Source: Symbiodinium natans (Eukaryota; Sar; Dinophyceae; Suessiales; Symbiodiniaceae). From it: a stretch of DNA of 64,000 nt. The first letter of the stretch is position 1. Every line of letters starts with the position of its first letter. The position numbers were made by a program, and so were the translations under genes. Positions 34,301-46,054 of this stretch are shown here, piece by piece. The stretch lies in contig CAJNDS010002759.1 of the NCBI GenBank assembly GCA_905221605.1, forward strand, positions 226,619-290,618, read 5' to 3'. Under the pieces are notes generated by a model. That model searched no databases, was not told where the DNA came from, and saw only the letters and a list, made by a program, of their open reading frames with translations.

Positions 34301-37300
34301 GTTCATTGCAGTCTAACCCAAACGCAGAGGCTTCCTGGACCATGAGCTGGTCACGCTCAGGGAGATCTTCTTCAGCTTTGCAGACAGGTCGCCAGCTCGG
34401 TCTCGCAGCTCGGTCTCGCAGCTTCTCAAAATCATCCTGAGGGTGCGAGTCTGAGTGCAAGGATTGTTCATGGCAAGAGGCTCGGCCTCGAAGATTTAGA
34501 TGACCCGGTCCAAGTTCTGTCAGGCAATATGCTGCCACGCTTGATTGTCAAAGGTCAAGTGGCAAGCTCCGGGCCATCGACCCGGAACTTCACAGGGTAT
34601 TTGGCTTGCTTTGCACTTTCCAAGACATTCTACGTTAGCACACGAGTCGTGTTTACTGTGACGGTTCCGTGCGCACCTTGTTGAGACCGAAGTGTTGCCA
34701 TGCCGTTGCCACTTGGCAGTTCTCAGCAATGCTGCCAAGGGTGCGAAGCAAATCGGAAGGTTGCTGAAGGAGATGTTCCAAGGCCCTGCTTTGTCGTCCA
34801 ACGACTCGCTTTTTGCTCTCTTAATTCTCCTTGGCGGCACCACAGGCTCGGAGACAGACAAACTCCAGCGGCACAGGGCGCAGGAGGCCATCACGCAGGC
34901 GCACCCCCCAATTTCCCCAACGCCCTGGTTGCAAGGCAATGTTCGAGTGTCAAAACAGGCCAGCGAGTTCGAGTGTTTAGCTCAAAGTGGGTTTTGAAGC
35001 ACACTGTGACAACGGAGATCAACGGAGTTTAGAGTTTGTCTACACCAAGATCTTTCAGCAGACGTACATCGCAAGGGACCCCGGCTACCAGACTCAAGGG
35101 ACCAGACCCACAGGAATGCAGTCCTTGGCAAGCTCTTCAACCCTCATCTTCAGAGTAGCGAAAGCCTGCAAAAAGGATCCCAACCGCAAGCAAACCCAGA
35201 GTTGCGGTGGGAGGCTACTCGCTCGACCAAGGCAGAGAGTCTGGATTTCGAGGCCACTGTGTGTGAAGGCTTCCCCAAATAGCGCTCCCCCGAATGTGCC
35301 CTCAAAATTCAAAATAGAAAACCCTTATTCTAGGAGCCCCAAAAGGGTACCCCCATTTTCGGAAACCCCCATGTGTTGCTCAAGCCCAAGCCGAACTTGA
35401 AACCCTGAGAAAGTCATGTTGGTGGAGGAGTTCCTCCATTTGATGCGCATCTGCCTCAACCAGACCGCATCTGCACTCTTGAAGCAGGCGTGCGGGCTGG
35501 GTTTGTGCAGCAGCTTAGGACGGTTAGAAGATGGGTATGATATGGCATGAGGCTAGAGTTGGAGCCAAGGAGCAACTAAAGCATTCATCCAGACTGCAAG
35601 GCGCATACGCCCAAGACAACTAGGAGATTGCGATTGTGCTTTACACAGGAGGACCTTTCCATCCAGAAGATGCATTTCGAGAAGGAGGAGATCACGGGGT
35701 GCGGGGCCCCGTAGGTGGTAGAGAAGCGAGGATCAGGTCGTGATTTGCGCGCGTTTTGGGCATGGTCGCCAAAGACATGGATGCTTGTGACAGAGCGTCT
35801 TGTTCCACAAACACTGTGAATAGCAGTGTTTGGGCATGGTCACCGAAGACATGAACGATTGTGACATCCTTGTGCGTATGTGTACAAAGAGGCCAAAACC
35901 AGTGAATACCAGCGTTTTGGGCAGAGCTTGCGAGCCCTGGGCCCTGGTATTGCTTTTAACAAATTTTGCTGCGGGTGGTGCACGGGGGCGCCCGCGCTGT
36001 TTGCAAAGGTTCTCTCTTGTCGTTTGCAGGGGGACGGGGCACCCTTGACAGTGCTGTCCAACGAAGAGGCTGTCAAGTGGTGCTAAAATAGGGGATGCCC
36101 CATTGTGTCACTGTGTACCTGCATCTTAAGTTATCTGCTTGCATTTTTGTTGCTTTTCTTATTGAGCTTTCTGCTCCGCCATGTCAACCCCGTGAATGAT
36201 GAGTAAGAATCTAACCACCCGCACACACAAGTCTTCGACAGCGTACGTGCAAGCGTTGAGCGGCTGAGCCTGGAGCCCCACACAGACAATAACTCTACCT
36301 GACAAACTTTTGGCAGCAGGGGTGAGTTCCGATTTGAGGTTTCGAAGCATCTTCAACAAAGTTGCCCTCGAGTGCCGCTCCTTGGCTGCATATCTTCGTA
36401 CACATCCCCGCACCCTAGATCTCAACAGTCAGACAAAGCCTTCCTTTGCGTGGCTTTGTTCTTCCCAGGTCGGCGGCAGCCCCACCAGCTGACCATGCAC
36501 ACAGCAGCACCTCCCTCGGACTCCCTCGACCTTGTGCCATGCAAGCGCGTGTGTTTCGTATTCCCATCCCTATTAGAAGGCTTCTGGGGCGGGTCCACAG
36601 TTTGGTTGTTCCGATAAACTGGGGTCTGTTTTAGCGCGGACGCAGCAGGGACCCATGTGCAGAGGGCTGCACACGACGAGAAACTGGTCAACCCTCCACC
36701 CCACACCAATCTTTTGGTAGGGTTCTGAAGGGGTGTCATTAAAACCCTTCGCTTGTGCCAGCGAGAGTCGAAGACCATCGAAAACCCTTGTCCACGATTT
36801 ATTTCACCAACCACCAAGTGCAACAACAGCAACCAAAAACCAGGCACGCGCGACCAGTGCAAGGAATAGTGCAGGGGATGGGATTAACAGCTGTCCCAGT
36901 TTGCCTGTGATAAGCCTCCATGAGAACGACCTTTGTTAGGGGCGCCTTTGATTCGCTTCGGCCCCGTTTGTCTCCTGGGCTACTTGCCTGTTTTTTTTTG
37001 CCTCCCTTCATGTGGTCCTTTGCCGGGTGCCTGGGCCGCTTCCCTCGGTCTCCATTCCTTTTGTTCACCTGTGTCCTTGGCCGGGTTCTTGGGCTCCTTA
37101 TCTCCTTTTGTTTTCCTTTGGCCGGGTTCCTGCCCCCTTTTGTCTCCGGTTGTCGTCCTTCATGCGGCCTTTGTCGGTTCCTTGGTCTCATTTGGGCCTT
37201 TGCTGGGTCTCCCTTTGGCTCCCTTCATGTTTATGCCAGGGCTTGCACTCGGTGGCTCAATGTGGTGGCTCGGTGGCTCACGTTTGGTGGCTTATTCCGG

Positions 37301-38013
37301 TGGGGGGGGTGGCTCGCGCTCTGAATCTGGTGGCTTGGTGGCTTGGTCTCTAGTGCGTTCGGCTATAGACATTCGCTGGCTCGGTGGCTTGCGGTTGGTG
37401 GCTCAAGCCGGCTCTTAACCCTCAGAAATCCGATGCCCACAGTTCTGGCAACCCCTCTCGCTTTTTTGGAGCACTGCTGGTTTAGTGTTTTCCGAGTCAG
37501 ACATGGCCAAGTAAGTGACGAACTTTTCATTTCATGGCAGATAGCTGAGCTCCCCAAGCCTTCCTTGCCCGATTTCAGCTTTCTGCAGCTTGCTGTAGGC
37601 CGCTTGCAAGACTTAAGGTTTCACAATAGGCAGGTCCAGGCAGGACGGGCCCCGTTTGCACCGGGTTTTCACACTGACAGTTCGTGCCAGAAACCGCCAG
37701 AAGCTCAAGATCACACAAGTCCACGCACACATCTTCCATTCCACAATTTGCTCTCAGTTTCTCCTCTCCTAGAGCCTTGTCGAGGTGCTCCTGGTGCCTT
37801 CTGCAAGCTACTTAGCAGCCACCTGGACTGCAAACTTGAGAGAAGTTGATGAAGATCCAACAGTCTCAAAAAACACAAGCCCTGAACTCGGTGGCGAACA
37901 TGCTGAACCTACACTTACTGTACACAGGCCTACAGGATCCGTGAACAAACTCCGCCCCCCCAGCCCCCCCAACACCCCACCCCTGCCCCTACGTTATGCT
38001 GCCCCGAAAGCAG
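31372..38013. other. Gene-poor stretch with weak exon-like islands
   Basis: No gene can be assembled. The better + strand islands are near 32845-32940 (LEGDFTQGQFSKADLCKVW) and 34720-34895 (AAKGAKQIGRLLKEMFQGPA, then SNDSLFALLILLGG). A short frame ends at 36086 (GDGAPLTVLSNEEAVKWC), and another lies at about 36320-36400 (SSDLRFRSIFNKVALECRS). Each lacks a recognisable domain. GGTGGCTCGGTGGCTT-type short repeats occur near 37250-37410. Confidence 0.4.
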
Positions 38014-38076
38014 GTTGAAGCCGAGTTGGCGCATGTCACCGGCACAGCCAACCGCGAAGCACGTGAAGCGCTGCAG
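38014..38076 (+). CDS. Short exon-like segment, possibly UBA-like helix pair
   Basis: A 63-nt, 21-codon segment lies between CAG-G and CAG followed by GCGCCA (a GC donor). It reads VEAELAHVTGTANREAREAL. The pattern resembles the first helices of UBA/NAC-type domains, but with only 21 residues this is a guess. Both boundaries carry the same CAGG word, like the other introns in this window. Confidence 0.33.
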
Positions 38077-38240
38077 GCGCCATCAGGGAGTGACCGGCAG
38101 GGCCGTGGTGCGCACATTCATGTGGTTCGACATGCAGGCCTCTCCTTAAAAGCAAAAAGAATTCGTCGCTCTACAGTAGTACTTGGAACTTTCCCATTCT
38201 TGCACCCCTGAGCCTGAAACCTGAAGCATTTGCACGTGAG

Positions 38241-38374
38241 GATGTCTTACAGAAAGCGGACGCGGAAGCGAAGGGGGGCCTTTACTTCTGCGAGTTTCTT
38301 GAGGTGGCAACTGGGAAGCAGCGCAGGACTCCAAAGCTTTTCTCTGTTCGGAGTGACAGGGACCTCCCCAAAAG
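38241..38374 (+). CDS. Exon-like segment, function unknown
   Basis: The segment lies between a GAG-G acceptor and a GTTGAT donor. It reads DVLQKADAEAKGGLYFCEFL, then EVATGKQRRTPKLFSVRSDR. It has no methionine and is therefore easy to miss. The composition is strongly protein-like (alternating charged and hydrophobic residues, few serines). It may belong with the segment 165 bases upstream. No family is recognised. Confidence 0.42.
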
Positions 38375-39578
38375 GTTGATCACAGTAGATGAGCGTCCTT
38401 ATTTGGGAAAACGGAACGCTGCCTTGACTTGTTGAAAGCTGTTGTAGAAGGGAAAAGGTCCATGAGGTGACAAGGCAAGACCCAGACCTTTTTCTGAGTG
38501 CAACGCCCGGGTTACGTTTTCACCGCTCAGTGCACTTGAAGTGGACCCTGCTTCAACTTGTGGTGCTGAGGCGACTACGCTGATGGCCTCGACCCTTGGC
38601 TGCTCACAAGCTCGGCAATACAATACTAAGAATGAGGTTGGTACATATGAATACTGAGGTTGGACCCTCCTTGATCTGTCTTTCAAAAGGGGGAACAGAT
38701 TACTCCCTCAAAATCTGTTCTCTCTTGGGAGGGCCCCGGCATTTGATTTCAAAGGCACGACGCAGGAAGTAGGCTGCCGGCACTGGAAAGCCTGTTTTCG
38801 CGGATGCTCCGAACAGCCCTTGAATCTGCTTCCAGCCCGCAACCTCGCCTTTACAAAAAGTCCTCCGATCTCTCAAGTTCCAAAGTTTCCGCCCCACACA
38901 AGCGCATAGGAAAAGAAAAAGCAAGAACATGAAGTAACTTTCCCTCGAAACGGCGGCGCGATTTTGCTCAGCGGACTGCTCTCTGTTGGTGCAATTGTGC
39001 CGCCCCACAAGGCAGAGCACAGCATTCAACAGGTGCTGCTGATGTGCCTAGAAGGCCCAGCACTTTGGTCAGCAGGTCTGGCCTCTTCGGGCTGCGCGCC
39101 GGTTACTGCACTTGCCTTTTGCAAGAAGCAGAGCCCGCACCCAGCATTCCATCAAATTGAAGTTGTAATCGTGCTGTGCTGTTGATGTTCTCACGAAAGC
39201 TAGTTCCTTGGAGCTTTGCGTCGTTGTGGCTTACCATTCTCCTGGTGGGTTATGGATGGCCGCGAGGCCTTATCTGGTTGATATTTCAACAGTTACAGGT
39301 ATACGCAGCTCCGCGCCCTTCTCCTCCGCTTCGACAAGGTCGATTTCACCATTTCTTCATCCCCCCCGCCAGAAGTCAAGCGCCTCCTCCATTCAATCCC
39401 CCACACCCCCCAACACTTTGAGGCCCTCACATCACTCCTGTGGGATTGGGACCTCGGGCTTTGCCCTTGCGCACGACGAAAAATGCATTGTCTAGCTTGC
39501 GTGGCTCCGATCTCAAGTCGCTGTTGTTGATGATGATTTTGTTGTTGATGTTGTTGGTGCTGCTGCCACCGCCGCAAG

Positions 39579-39698
39579 CCTTTGGGACAAGCTCAGGAAC
39601 TGGCACAACATCAACGAGGAGGCCAAGAAAATGATCGTGCACGCCTGGGCTGAGCTGCTTGGCGAGCAAGTCATGTTTGGAGGGTGGGATGCGGCACA
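39579..39698 (+). CDS. Exon-like segment with canonical GTGAGT donor
   Basis: The frame reads SLWDKLRNWHNINEEAKKMI, then VHAWAELLGEQVMFGGWDAA, and ends directly at a GTGAGT donor. The upstream acceptor is probably the AG at 39577-39578, although the frame stays open further up. It is a convincing helical stretch of unknown family. Further downstream (about 40090-40195) two overlapping + frames are both open and protein-like, so I call neither. Confidence 0.45.
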
Positions 39699-40500
39699 GT
39701 GAGTTTGTACTGGATGGAAGTGTGCAGTGTAGGACAGGGTCTGGATTGTTTGCGGACTTTGCAATGCAGGTGTCACACTGAGCCGCCTCCCAACATTGAA
39801 GCCTTGGCTTATGTAGCTTATGAGCTCTGACAAGGAAGGAAGCAGATGCCCTTTACTATGCCAAGACCACTTTGGCAAGGCCCGCTCTGATGATGTCAGG
39901 CTCAGGTGTGTTTTTTCATGCCGAATTTGACCACACTTGATTCAAAGAGTCGCAGTTCAGCACCTTAGCGACGCTGTGGTGCATTGTAGTCCGAATCAGC
40001 CCTTGCCCGTCAGGTAAGCCGACAAGTTTTAGTTCTCGCACTCTGTGGCCAGACTAGGCCTCTGCACCATCGCAGCTTTGCTGCCGGCAGAGATCACCCG
40101 AAGAGCTACAGCTGTACATCGACGTGTTTAAGACAGAAGCTGCAGGAGAAGTTGTTCTCTTTCCGTGGCTGTCTGAACCCAACGAATGACTTCACCCAAC
40201 TTCTACCCCGAATGATTCGTCTTGTCTCCGCGGGGAGAACAGAGTAGGGAATATGAACCTGCAGCAAATCTCCATTGATACAAATTCTCCTGCGGCGAGT
40301 CGACTGTAAGGAGCTACCGCAAGCTTAAGTGCAGAGCCTTCGGTGGACAGTCGTCATTCCATAGCAACATTGTTCATCTTTTGCTGCTCGCCTTAGTGGC
40401 CATCATGTCTGGTCGGCTCTTGATGTGCAATCTCTGAGATGATCCCGAGGCTTTGACTTGCTAAGTAGCTCTGAAGCGGCCATCGCCGCGGCGGATTGAG

Positions 40501-40563
40501 ATCCTTGAGGTTCATTGAGGTTCGTTGAGGTTCATTGACGTTCATTGAGGTTCATTGAGGTTC
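40501..40563. repeat. Tandem decamer GAGGTTCATT, about 6 copies
   Basis: About six imperfect head-to-tail copies of a 10-base unit (GAGGTTCATT, with single changes such as CGTT and GACG). No gene is seen in 40564-42157 apart from short frames that cannot be supported. Confidence 0.85.
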
Positions 40564-42157
40564 TCTCTTGATGTTGTACACATATGGTCGACAGCCTGTG
40601 TCCGAATCAAAGCTGCAGGGCAGAGTATCCAACAATGCGTTCTCGGCATTTCGTTCGCCGTCGGTGTGTCCAAGAACGTTTGAACATGTCGATTCCATGG
40701 AGCTGCCCTCGCCTTTCATGGCATCAGACTATCTCAAGCTACTTTACTTCCTCGTGTTGCGGCTGACAAGTGCCGCGGGCAGTAGCTTCATAAGAAAGGT
40801 CGCTTTCTGATAATGCCACCGGCAGGCAGATCTGCATAGCAGAGCTGTTTGCCTTTCAAACGAGGTCCATGGAGAGAGCTCCTTGTTGGCCAGGTTTGGC
40901 AAGGAGAACGGAAGTGGATTTAAGACGACTGCTTTAAGTTGTGGAAGTTGTGACTTTGCTCTCTACGGCTGCCGGATTGTTTGTTCAGGGTAGAAGTTTT
41001 CAAAAGTTGTTTGCAACGCGAGCCCCCGAGGGGAATCCTGGACAGACCAGAAAATGAGCGCATTTGATTCTGCTAAAGTTGTAGCGAAACCCCGAGCTGC
41101 TTCTTGCATGCACCCATCCACTATGCCCGATTTGTGTTGGGATTTGAAGAGCATCAGCCGCAAGAAGAATTTAACTCTTACTTAACACCCTCCCATCGGT
41201 TACTGGGCCAACCCTCACTGAAAGCCTTCATGGCTTGGACATGAAGCTCTGCGTCTCATGAAGTTTTTGTTTGGCAGAGGGCGCTGAGAGCAGGCTGTAG
41301 GGGTTCGAGCGTTGTAGGTTGCTTCAGGGACTTGTAGGACAGAGCGGGGATTTGGGGTTGCTTGGGGGTTCAATGGTTGGGTGGTTCAAGGCTTGTGGAG
41401 GGCTTCAGGGTTACGAGGTTTCCACAGGCAGTGTGAAGTGAACCGTGAGCTGCATATTTAGACTCTGAACTCTAACCTCGTTTCTGGTGTCGGCTTCCAT
41501 GTCCAGCGCTGAGTATCAAGTCCCGGACCCGGGCCACCCAGACCTCTGCAACCCTCAACCCGTGAGCCTGCTCCCTGGGCGTTTAGGGGAAGAAGATGTT
41601 GTACAGGGTGTTGGGATTAGCCTTGTCAGTGGTGGTTGCCTGAATTTGCGCAGCCGCGCCAACTATTTAGTGGAGACGCGCAACCTTCCAATCTTCCAAT
41701 GTAATCCGTCGGACTCTGAATTGAATCGTAATCGTAGACCCCAACTGTGAAAAGGCGGCGCCTTTTGATCAAGAGGCGGTTGCACTAATTCGCGAAAAGA
41801 GCGCAGTGAGCCTTACTTGACCTACCTCTTATCACTCATCTCTAGGTAAGCTCCTTGCCCATCCCACAGTTACCCAAAATAGCCAGGGTTGCAAGGCCCA
41901 GGCCATGTCCAGTCCAGCCCTCAGACTCTGTGGGGGTTAGGAGTCAGGAGCCATCGATAGTAGTCGTCATGGCTGCAGTGGTCGGGAGCAAGATGTCTTT
42001 GGGCATTGAAAAGCAACGATGGTTCTGTAAGTCGTGCTTGTGGGTTTGTGCTGGCTCCTCTAGTGTTCTTCTGATTGTGCCGAGGCAAGTACAGCACGCT
42101 GGCGCCTGACGTGCGCGGGCACTCCAGCTGGTTCCTGACGAGAACCAACAAGGCTCC

Positions 42158-42358
42158 ATGCCGAGGGAGCTTGTGTCGAGAGAGCGGCACTTCCCAGATC
42201 ATGAAGTGCGGCGGAATTTCTCAAAGCACTACATAGTCAAGGCAAGCGCAGTGAATGTGCTTGGCTCTCGTCGGCGCAGCGTGCTGAGAACTCAGGAGCA
42301 TGAAGCCACGATGGAGCATCCCTTCATGAGGCTCTCACCCGCGGCCACTTGTGTCTGA
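42158..42358 (+). CDS. Small ORF or exon, 66 aa, unknown
   Basis: A 66-codon frame from an ATG to TGA reads MPRELVSRERHFPDHEVRRN, then RSVLRTQEHEATMEHPFMRL. It is basic at first and acidic/histidine-rich later, and looks like protein. About 90 bases downstream another frame (about 42445-42490) reads DDRTIYAENFDKEALDESER, which resembles the first strand of an RRM as in La-related proteins, before running into a GA repeat. The two could be exons of one RNA-binding protein gene. This is a weak inference. Confidence 0.3.
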   Translation: MPRELVSRERHFPDHEVRRNFSKHYIVKASAVNVLGSRRRSVLRTQEHEATMEHPFMRLSPAATCV

Positions 42359-42483
42359 CGCATTGACGTCACATGTTCGAGTGACCATCTTGGTCCATCC
42401 GGCCCATAGCTTTCAAACACAACACAATGTTTCTGTGGACGACAGGACCATCTATGCCGAGAACTTCGACAAGGAGGCGCTGG

Positions 42484-42556
42484 ACGAGAGCGAGCGAGAG
42501 GGGGAGGGAGAGAGAGTGAGAGAGAGAGAGAGGGAGAGAGAGAGAGAGAGAGAGAA
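42484..42556. repeat. (GA)n-rich tract
   Basis: An interrupted GA/GGGA purine tract of about 70 bases. In one + frame it would encode repeated Arg-Glu, which could be real low-complexity protein if the exon just upstream runs on, but it is more simply an intronic microsatellite. Confidence 0.8.
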
Positions 42557-42616
42557 AAAACAAAAAATAGGAAAAAAACCACCACAAAACGCGAGAGCCT
42601 TTCAAGCACTGTGCTA

Positions 42617-43742
42617 ATTTTCAAGTTCCCGGGCCGGTGCTTTCCTGGCGGTTCGGGGTAGTGTAGAGACCTGTGACTGTGGCGGTCGTGTCCGGCCTTC
42701 TCAGGGGATCACAACGTTAGATGAGCAGACAAGCGGATCCTCAAATCACTGAAGGAGGGGAGTGGTTTTCTTATTTCGTTGTCCCTGGGGAAAGAAAGCC
42801 CCAAAGCAGCGCGTGCACAAGGTTGTATTCCGTACACGGGGCAGTACACTGACCTACACAGGACGGCCCGGCCATCGTTTGCTGTTCTCGGCTCGCACCC
42901 TTGATGTCCTAGATAGGGGCTTTCCACGCGGATAGATGCCGGCGATGGGTTTCGGTGTCCGTATTGACCGTGCGAGCTTCATCTAGTGTTGCCGCACGGC
43001 ACAAGCAAGCTTGATAGTTTTGCACGGGCATGTAGTCGTAAACGCCAACTCAAGGTGAACACGACAAACGCACTCGTATGTCAACACGTTTCAATGCCTT
43101 TTCGCACTTGACGGCTCAAGAAGAAAAAGAAGTGATCGTAAACATCCGACATGACCACCTCCTCAAAATCCGCCGAATTGACTTCCTCTTCGCACTTCAC
43201 GGCTCGCACAGGTTTGATGGTCTTTCCACCCATGGACGAGAAAAAAAAAACAAATACTTCTTGGCGCGCGTTAACAGCACATCGTTGTTTCAGGGGACTT
43301 TTACATCTTGTTGCCTACAAACAACACACACACTTTCCACGCCTGCCAGCATTGAAGAGACGCCTGACATGCATCATGTGCCACGGACGGGAATGGTCCG
43401 CACACCATGACATAGCTTTCATTGTCTACGTGCCAGTTCCCGATGTACTCCATTGTTCATTCAAAATCAGTTAGTCTTTATCACACAGCTGCCTTTATGC
43501 AAGGCATACTGCCGGTACCTGGCGGGCCAGTACCACGTTTTCGGCGCTCTTGAGGCCCGTCGCATGCAGGACTTCGCTAAATCTGTGCTTACGCAGGGCT
43601 GGGCCTGCTTTTCGATGTGCACCTGCTACGATGCCCATTGCGGGACTGTGTGTGAATCACCGGCTGAGTCACTCTTCCTCCTTTGCTCAAAGACACGAGC
43701 AAATCCCACAGTACCCCTCTGTCTATTCTTTCGAGCGCAAGC
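42617..43742. other. No supported gene upstream of the AKR2-like gene
   Basis: Short frames on both strands, none supported. The promoter and 5' UTR of the downstream gene should be here. In dinoflagellates the mature 5' end is made by spliced-leader trans-splicing, so an AG acceptor shortly before 43743 is expected, but I cannot pick one. Confidence 0.4.
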
Positions 43743-44876
43743 ATGGCCACCGAGACGCTGAAGATTAGCGATGGCACCACCATGGAGATCTGCAGGCTGC
43801 CGGATGTGGATGACGAAACGTGGGCGGAGGTGCGGGCCTATGTCGAGAGCAACCCAGACACTGCAAAGTCTTTGAAGAGCTTTGCCAAGAACCCCGATGC
43901 CATGAGGGGCTGGCTGCAGACCCAGGCCATCGCAGAGCACTACAGCGCCAAGATGGCCAAAGGCGACACACCGGTCCAAGACAAGGTCAAGTCCTTGGAG
44001 ACCGATCCTGAGTTGGCGGCCGTCTTCGAGGACATCAAGAAGAACGGCATGGAAGCCGTCATGAAGTACTACCAGGACGAAGAGTTGATGTTGAAGATCA
44101 GTCAGAAGATGGGCGGCCTGCCTGTCGAGCTTCAGCCGGCGCTCCAGAAGATTGAAGAGACGTCCTTGACCCTGCATGAGGCTGCCAAGAACGGTGATCT
44201 CGCAGCCGTCCAGCAGTTCCTGGACAAGAACAAGCCCTTGGATGCACAGGAGCTTGGATCCCACCAGCCAAAACAATGGGTAAACTATGTTAAACTGCTA
44301 AAGACGGTGATAAGCGGCTGTGCTGTTTGTGCAATTCTTGGTCGGAATCTGCTCCTCTCAGGACCACAAAGGCATCACTCCTCTAGGCTATGCTATCGGT
44401 GCCAACCGCATCGCGGTGGTAAAGAAGCTTTTGGACAGCAGGGCCAACCCGTATGCTCCTTGGCGTCAAGGGGCACGCATGCAAAAGCTGCGCGTATCGC
44501 GACAGACCATTCCAGACCCTGTGTGCCTCAGACCCTGAAGCCTTGCGAAGTCCTGTGAAGCTCTTTGAGCATCCTGAGGCCGTGGACAGCGCCGGCAACA
44601 GTGGCCTGCACTATGCCGCCGGCTATGGCCGAAAAGAGCTGTTAGAATACCTCCTCAAGGCGGGCAAACGTGAAGTTGGAACGTGAAGTTGGGTTCGGAA
44701 TGTTGGTCCGCTTCAGGCCAGTCATCTCGATTTTTTGGAGTGTGTTCTTCCATGTTCTCAAGGTGGGGGCCAACATCAGCCAGCCCAACGCGCAGGGCAT
44801 GACACCCCTGGCAGTGGCCACGCAGAATCGGCAAGAGGCGACCATGCAGATCTTAAAGGCGCACGGGGCGCAGTGA
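43743..44876 (+). CDS. AKR2-like ankyrin-repeat protein, 4 exons, 264 aa
   Basis: Exons: 43743-44249, 44362-44454, 44579-44659, 44763-44876, all phase 0. Residues about 37-70 and 85-125 are STI1/HOP-like, the second (LETDPELAAVFEDIKKNG, then AVMKYYQDEELM) closely like the region before the ankyrin repeats in plant AKR2. Four ankyrin repeats follow (about 142-169, 171-200, 204-227 with GLHYAAGYGRKE, and 236-264). Plant AKR2 is a cytosolic receptor/chaperone that binds outer-envelope proteins and delivers them to the chloroplast; a similar role is plausible in this alga. Plant proteins have about 340 residues; here the N-terminal part is shorter. Introns are 112, 124 and 103 nt with donors GA, GC and GC and acceptors AG-G. 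Intron boundaries show short direct repeats (CAGGA, GC, CTCAAGG). The ATG at 43743 is chosen because the conserved reading begins there; the frame is open for 60 bases upstream. Confidence 0.85.
44250..44361 (+). other. Intron 1 of the AKR2-like gene (GA-AG)
   Basis: The exon ends GCACAG and the intron begins GAGCTT; it ends TCTCAG, followed by GACCAC. The word CAGGA occurs at both ends, so the break can be slid without changing the mRNA. With the acceptor fixed at AG, the donor is GA. Confidence 0.75.
44455..44578 (+). other. Intron 2 of the AKR2-like gene (GC-AG)
   Basis: The intron begins GCTCCT and ends CCTGAG, followed by GCCGTG. Joining gives NPYAVDSAGNSGLHY, which restores the ankyrin consensus. 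Confidence 0.72.
44660..44762 (+). other. Intron 3 of the AKR2-like gene (GC-AG)
   Basis: The intron begins GCGGGC and ends CTCAAG, followed by GTGGGG. The words CTCAAGG flank both junctions. Joining gives EYLLKVGANISQPN, the expected ankyrin helix-to-turn transition. Confidence 0.72.
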
Positions 44877-46054
44877 GAGGCTCAGCGAGAGGCTCAAGAT
44901 TTCATCTCCTTTCTCCGACGTCGGAGTTTCAAGAGCTTCATCAGACACTTTATTTTTGACTCCAGTGGGTTCAGCGACTCGCCCTCGACAGCCGTGCCAG
45001 CCGCCATATCAGACCACATCATAAGATCAGCAAAGGCCAGCGCAAGCAGTCCTATGTCCTAAACGGTTGAGGGCCCCATGAACCCAGGGTTCTCGCCACG
45101 CCAAATGAGGCGTGGAAGCATCGCGGTAGGCAGCAATGTGCCGTGCAAAGCACGGCCGGCCCAAAAAGCTCTTTGGAAGCGCACAGCCCCTAAACCCAAA
45201 GCAGCACTTACAAACCAAAACTCCCCTAAAGCCCTTCAAGCGGTTTGCTTCTGCAGGCGCACTGCTCGAAGTGCCAAGGCACGCCAATGTCTGCAGTCAT
45301 GGACCAGGAGCGCCGCGTCACGAGCCCCAAATCACAGGGGATCTGACTTCTTAGCTAGTGGAGCAGCATGGTAATCGAAATCAACAGCAGGTAGAGATCT
45401 AGAAGACTTATGCACAGACTTGCAGAGTTCGCTGCTAGATTTGGGTGACGAAGTGGGGGTTAAGGGCAGGACCTTGGACCAGAAACGAACATCGAGGAGC
45501 ATAGACGGTTGCAGATGCGAAGGGAGCATCTAGGAACCGTCCTTTGCCTTTCGACCGCCAAAGCCACCCACACCCCAACAGCATCTAGCCTAATCCAGTG
45601 CCCCTTACTGCTGGCAGGCTCTGCTTCGGACAGAGGCACACTGGGAAAGAAGAATCTGTCACACTTCTGCAGGCTTAGACGGCTCCGGCTGCTGCTTGCG
45701 GGATACCAGTCAAAATTCCCGCTACTGCTGTATCAAGGCACCCCTTGAGGTGGCATGAAAGTGCCGCGCTGAACGCTAAACTATGCTAAACATAACACCG
45801 GAGACACCCGCATTTGTGGATATTGTGGCCTGCAGGCCTTGAAGCAGGACTTGCACTTCTGGTGCGGTCCAGACTGGCAGGTGAAGGCCAGGGCTAGTGC
45901 GGCACAGTGGGACATGGAAGAAAAGGTGCATTTACTTCCACAGCGTTCCACGCTCCAGTTCTTCCAGCATGTGCGGGTTCCTTGTGGTCCATTCTACAAT
46001 CACAGCGATTCTCGCAACAAAAACTCGCAGCAACCCGCAGTCCGGTGGAGCAAG
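44877..46054. other. No firmly supported gene; possible first exon of the next gene
   Basis: The 3' flank of the AKR2-like gene. A + frame from about 45838 (after CAG-G) reads ALKQDLHFWCGPDWQVKARA, then SAAQWDMEEK, and may be an early exon of the gene that ends at 48115. Nothing else is supported. Confidence 0.4.

Noticed and set aside
43626-44276. 216-aa minus-strand open frame opposite the AKR2-like gene
   Set aside because: It is Leu/Gln/Arg-rich and antisense to the conserved AKR2-like coding exon; it is a mirror of that codon bias.
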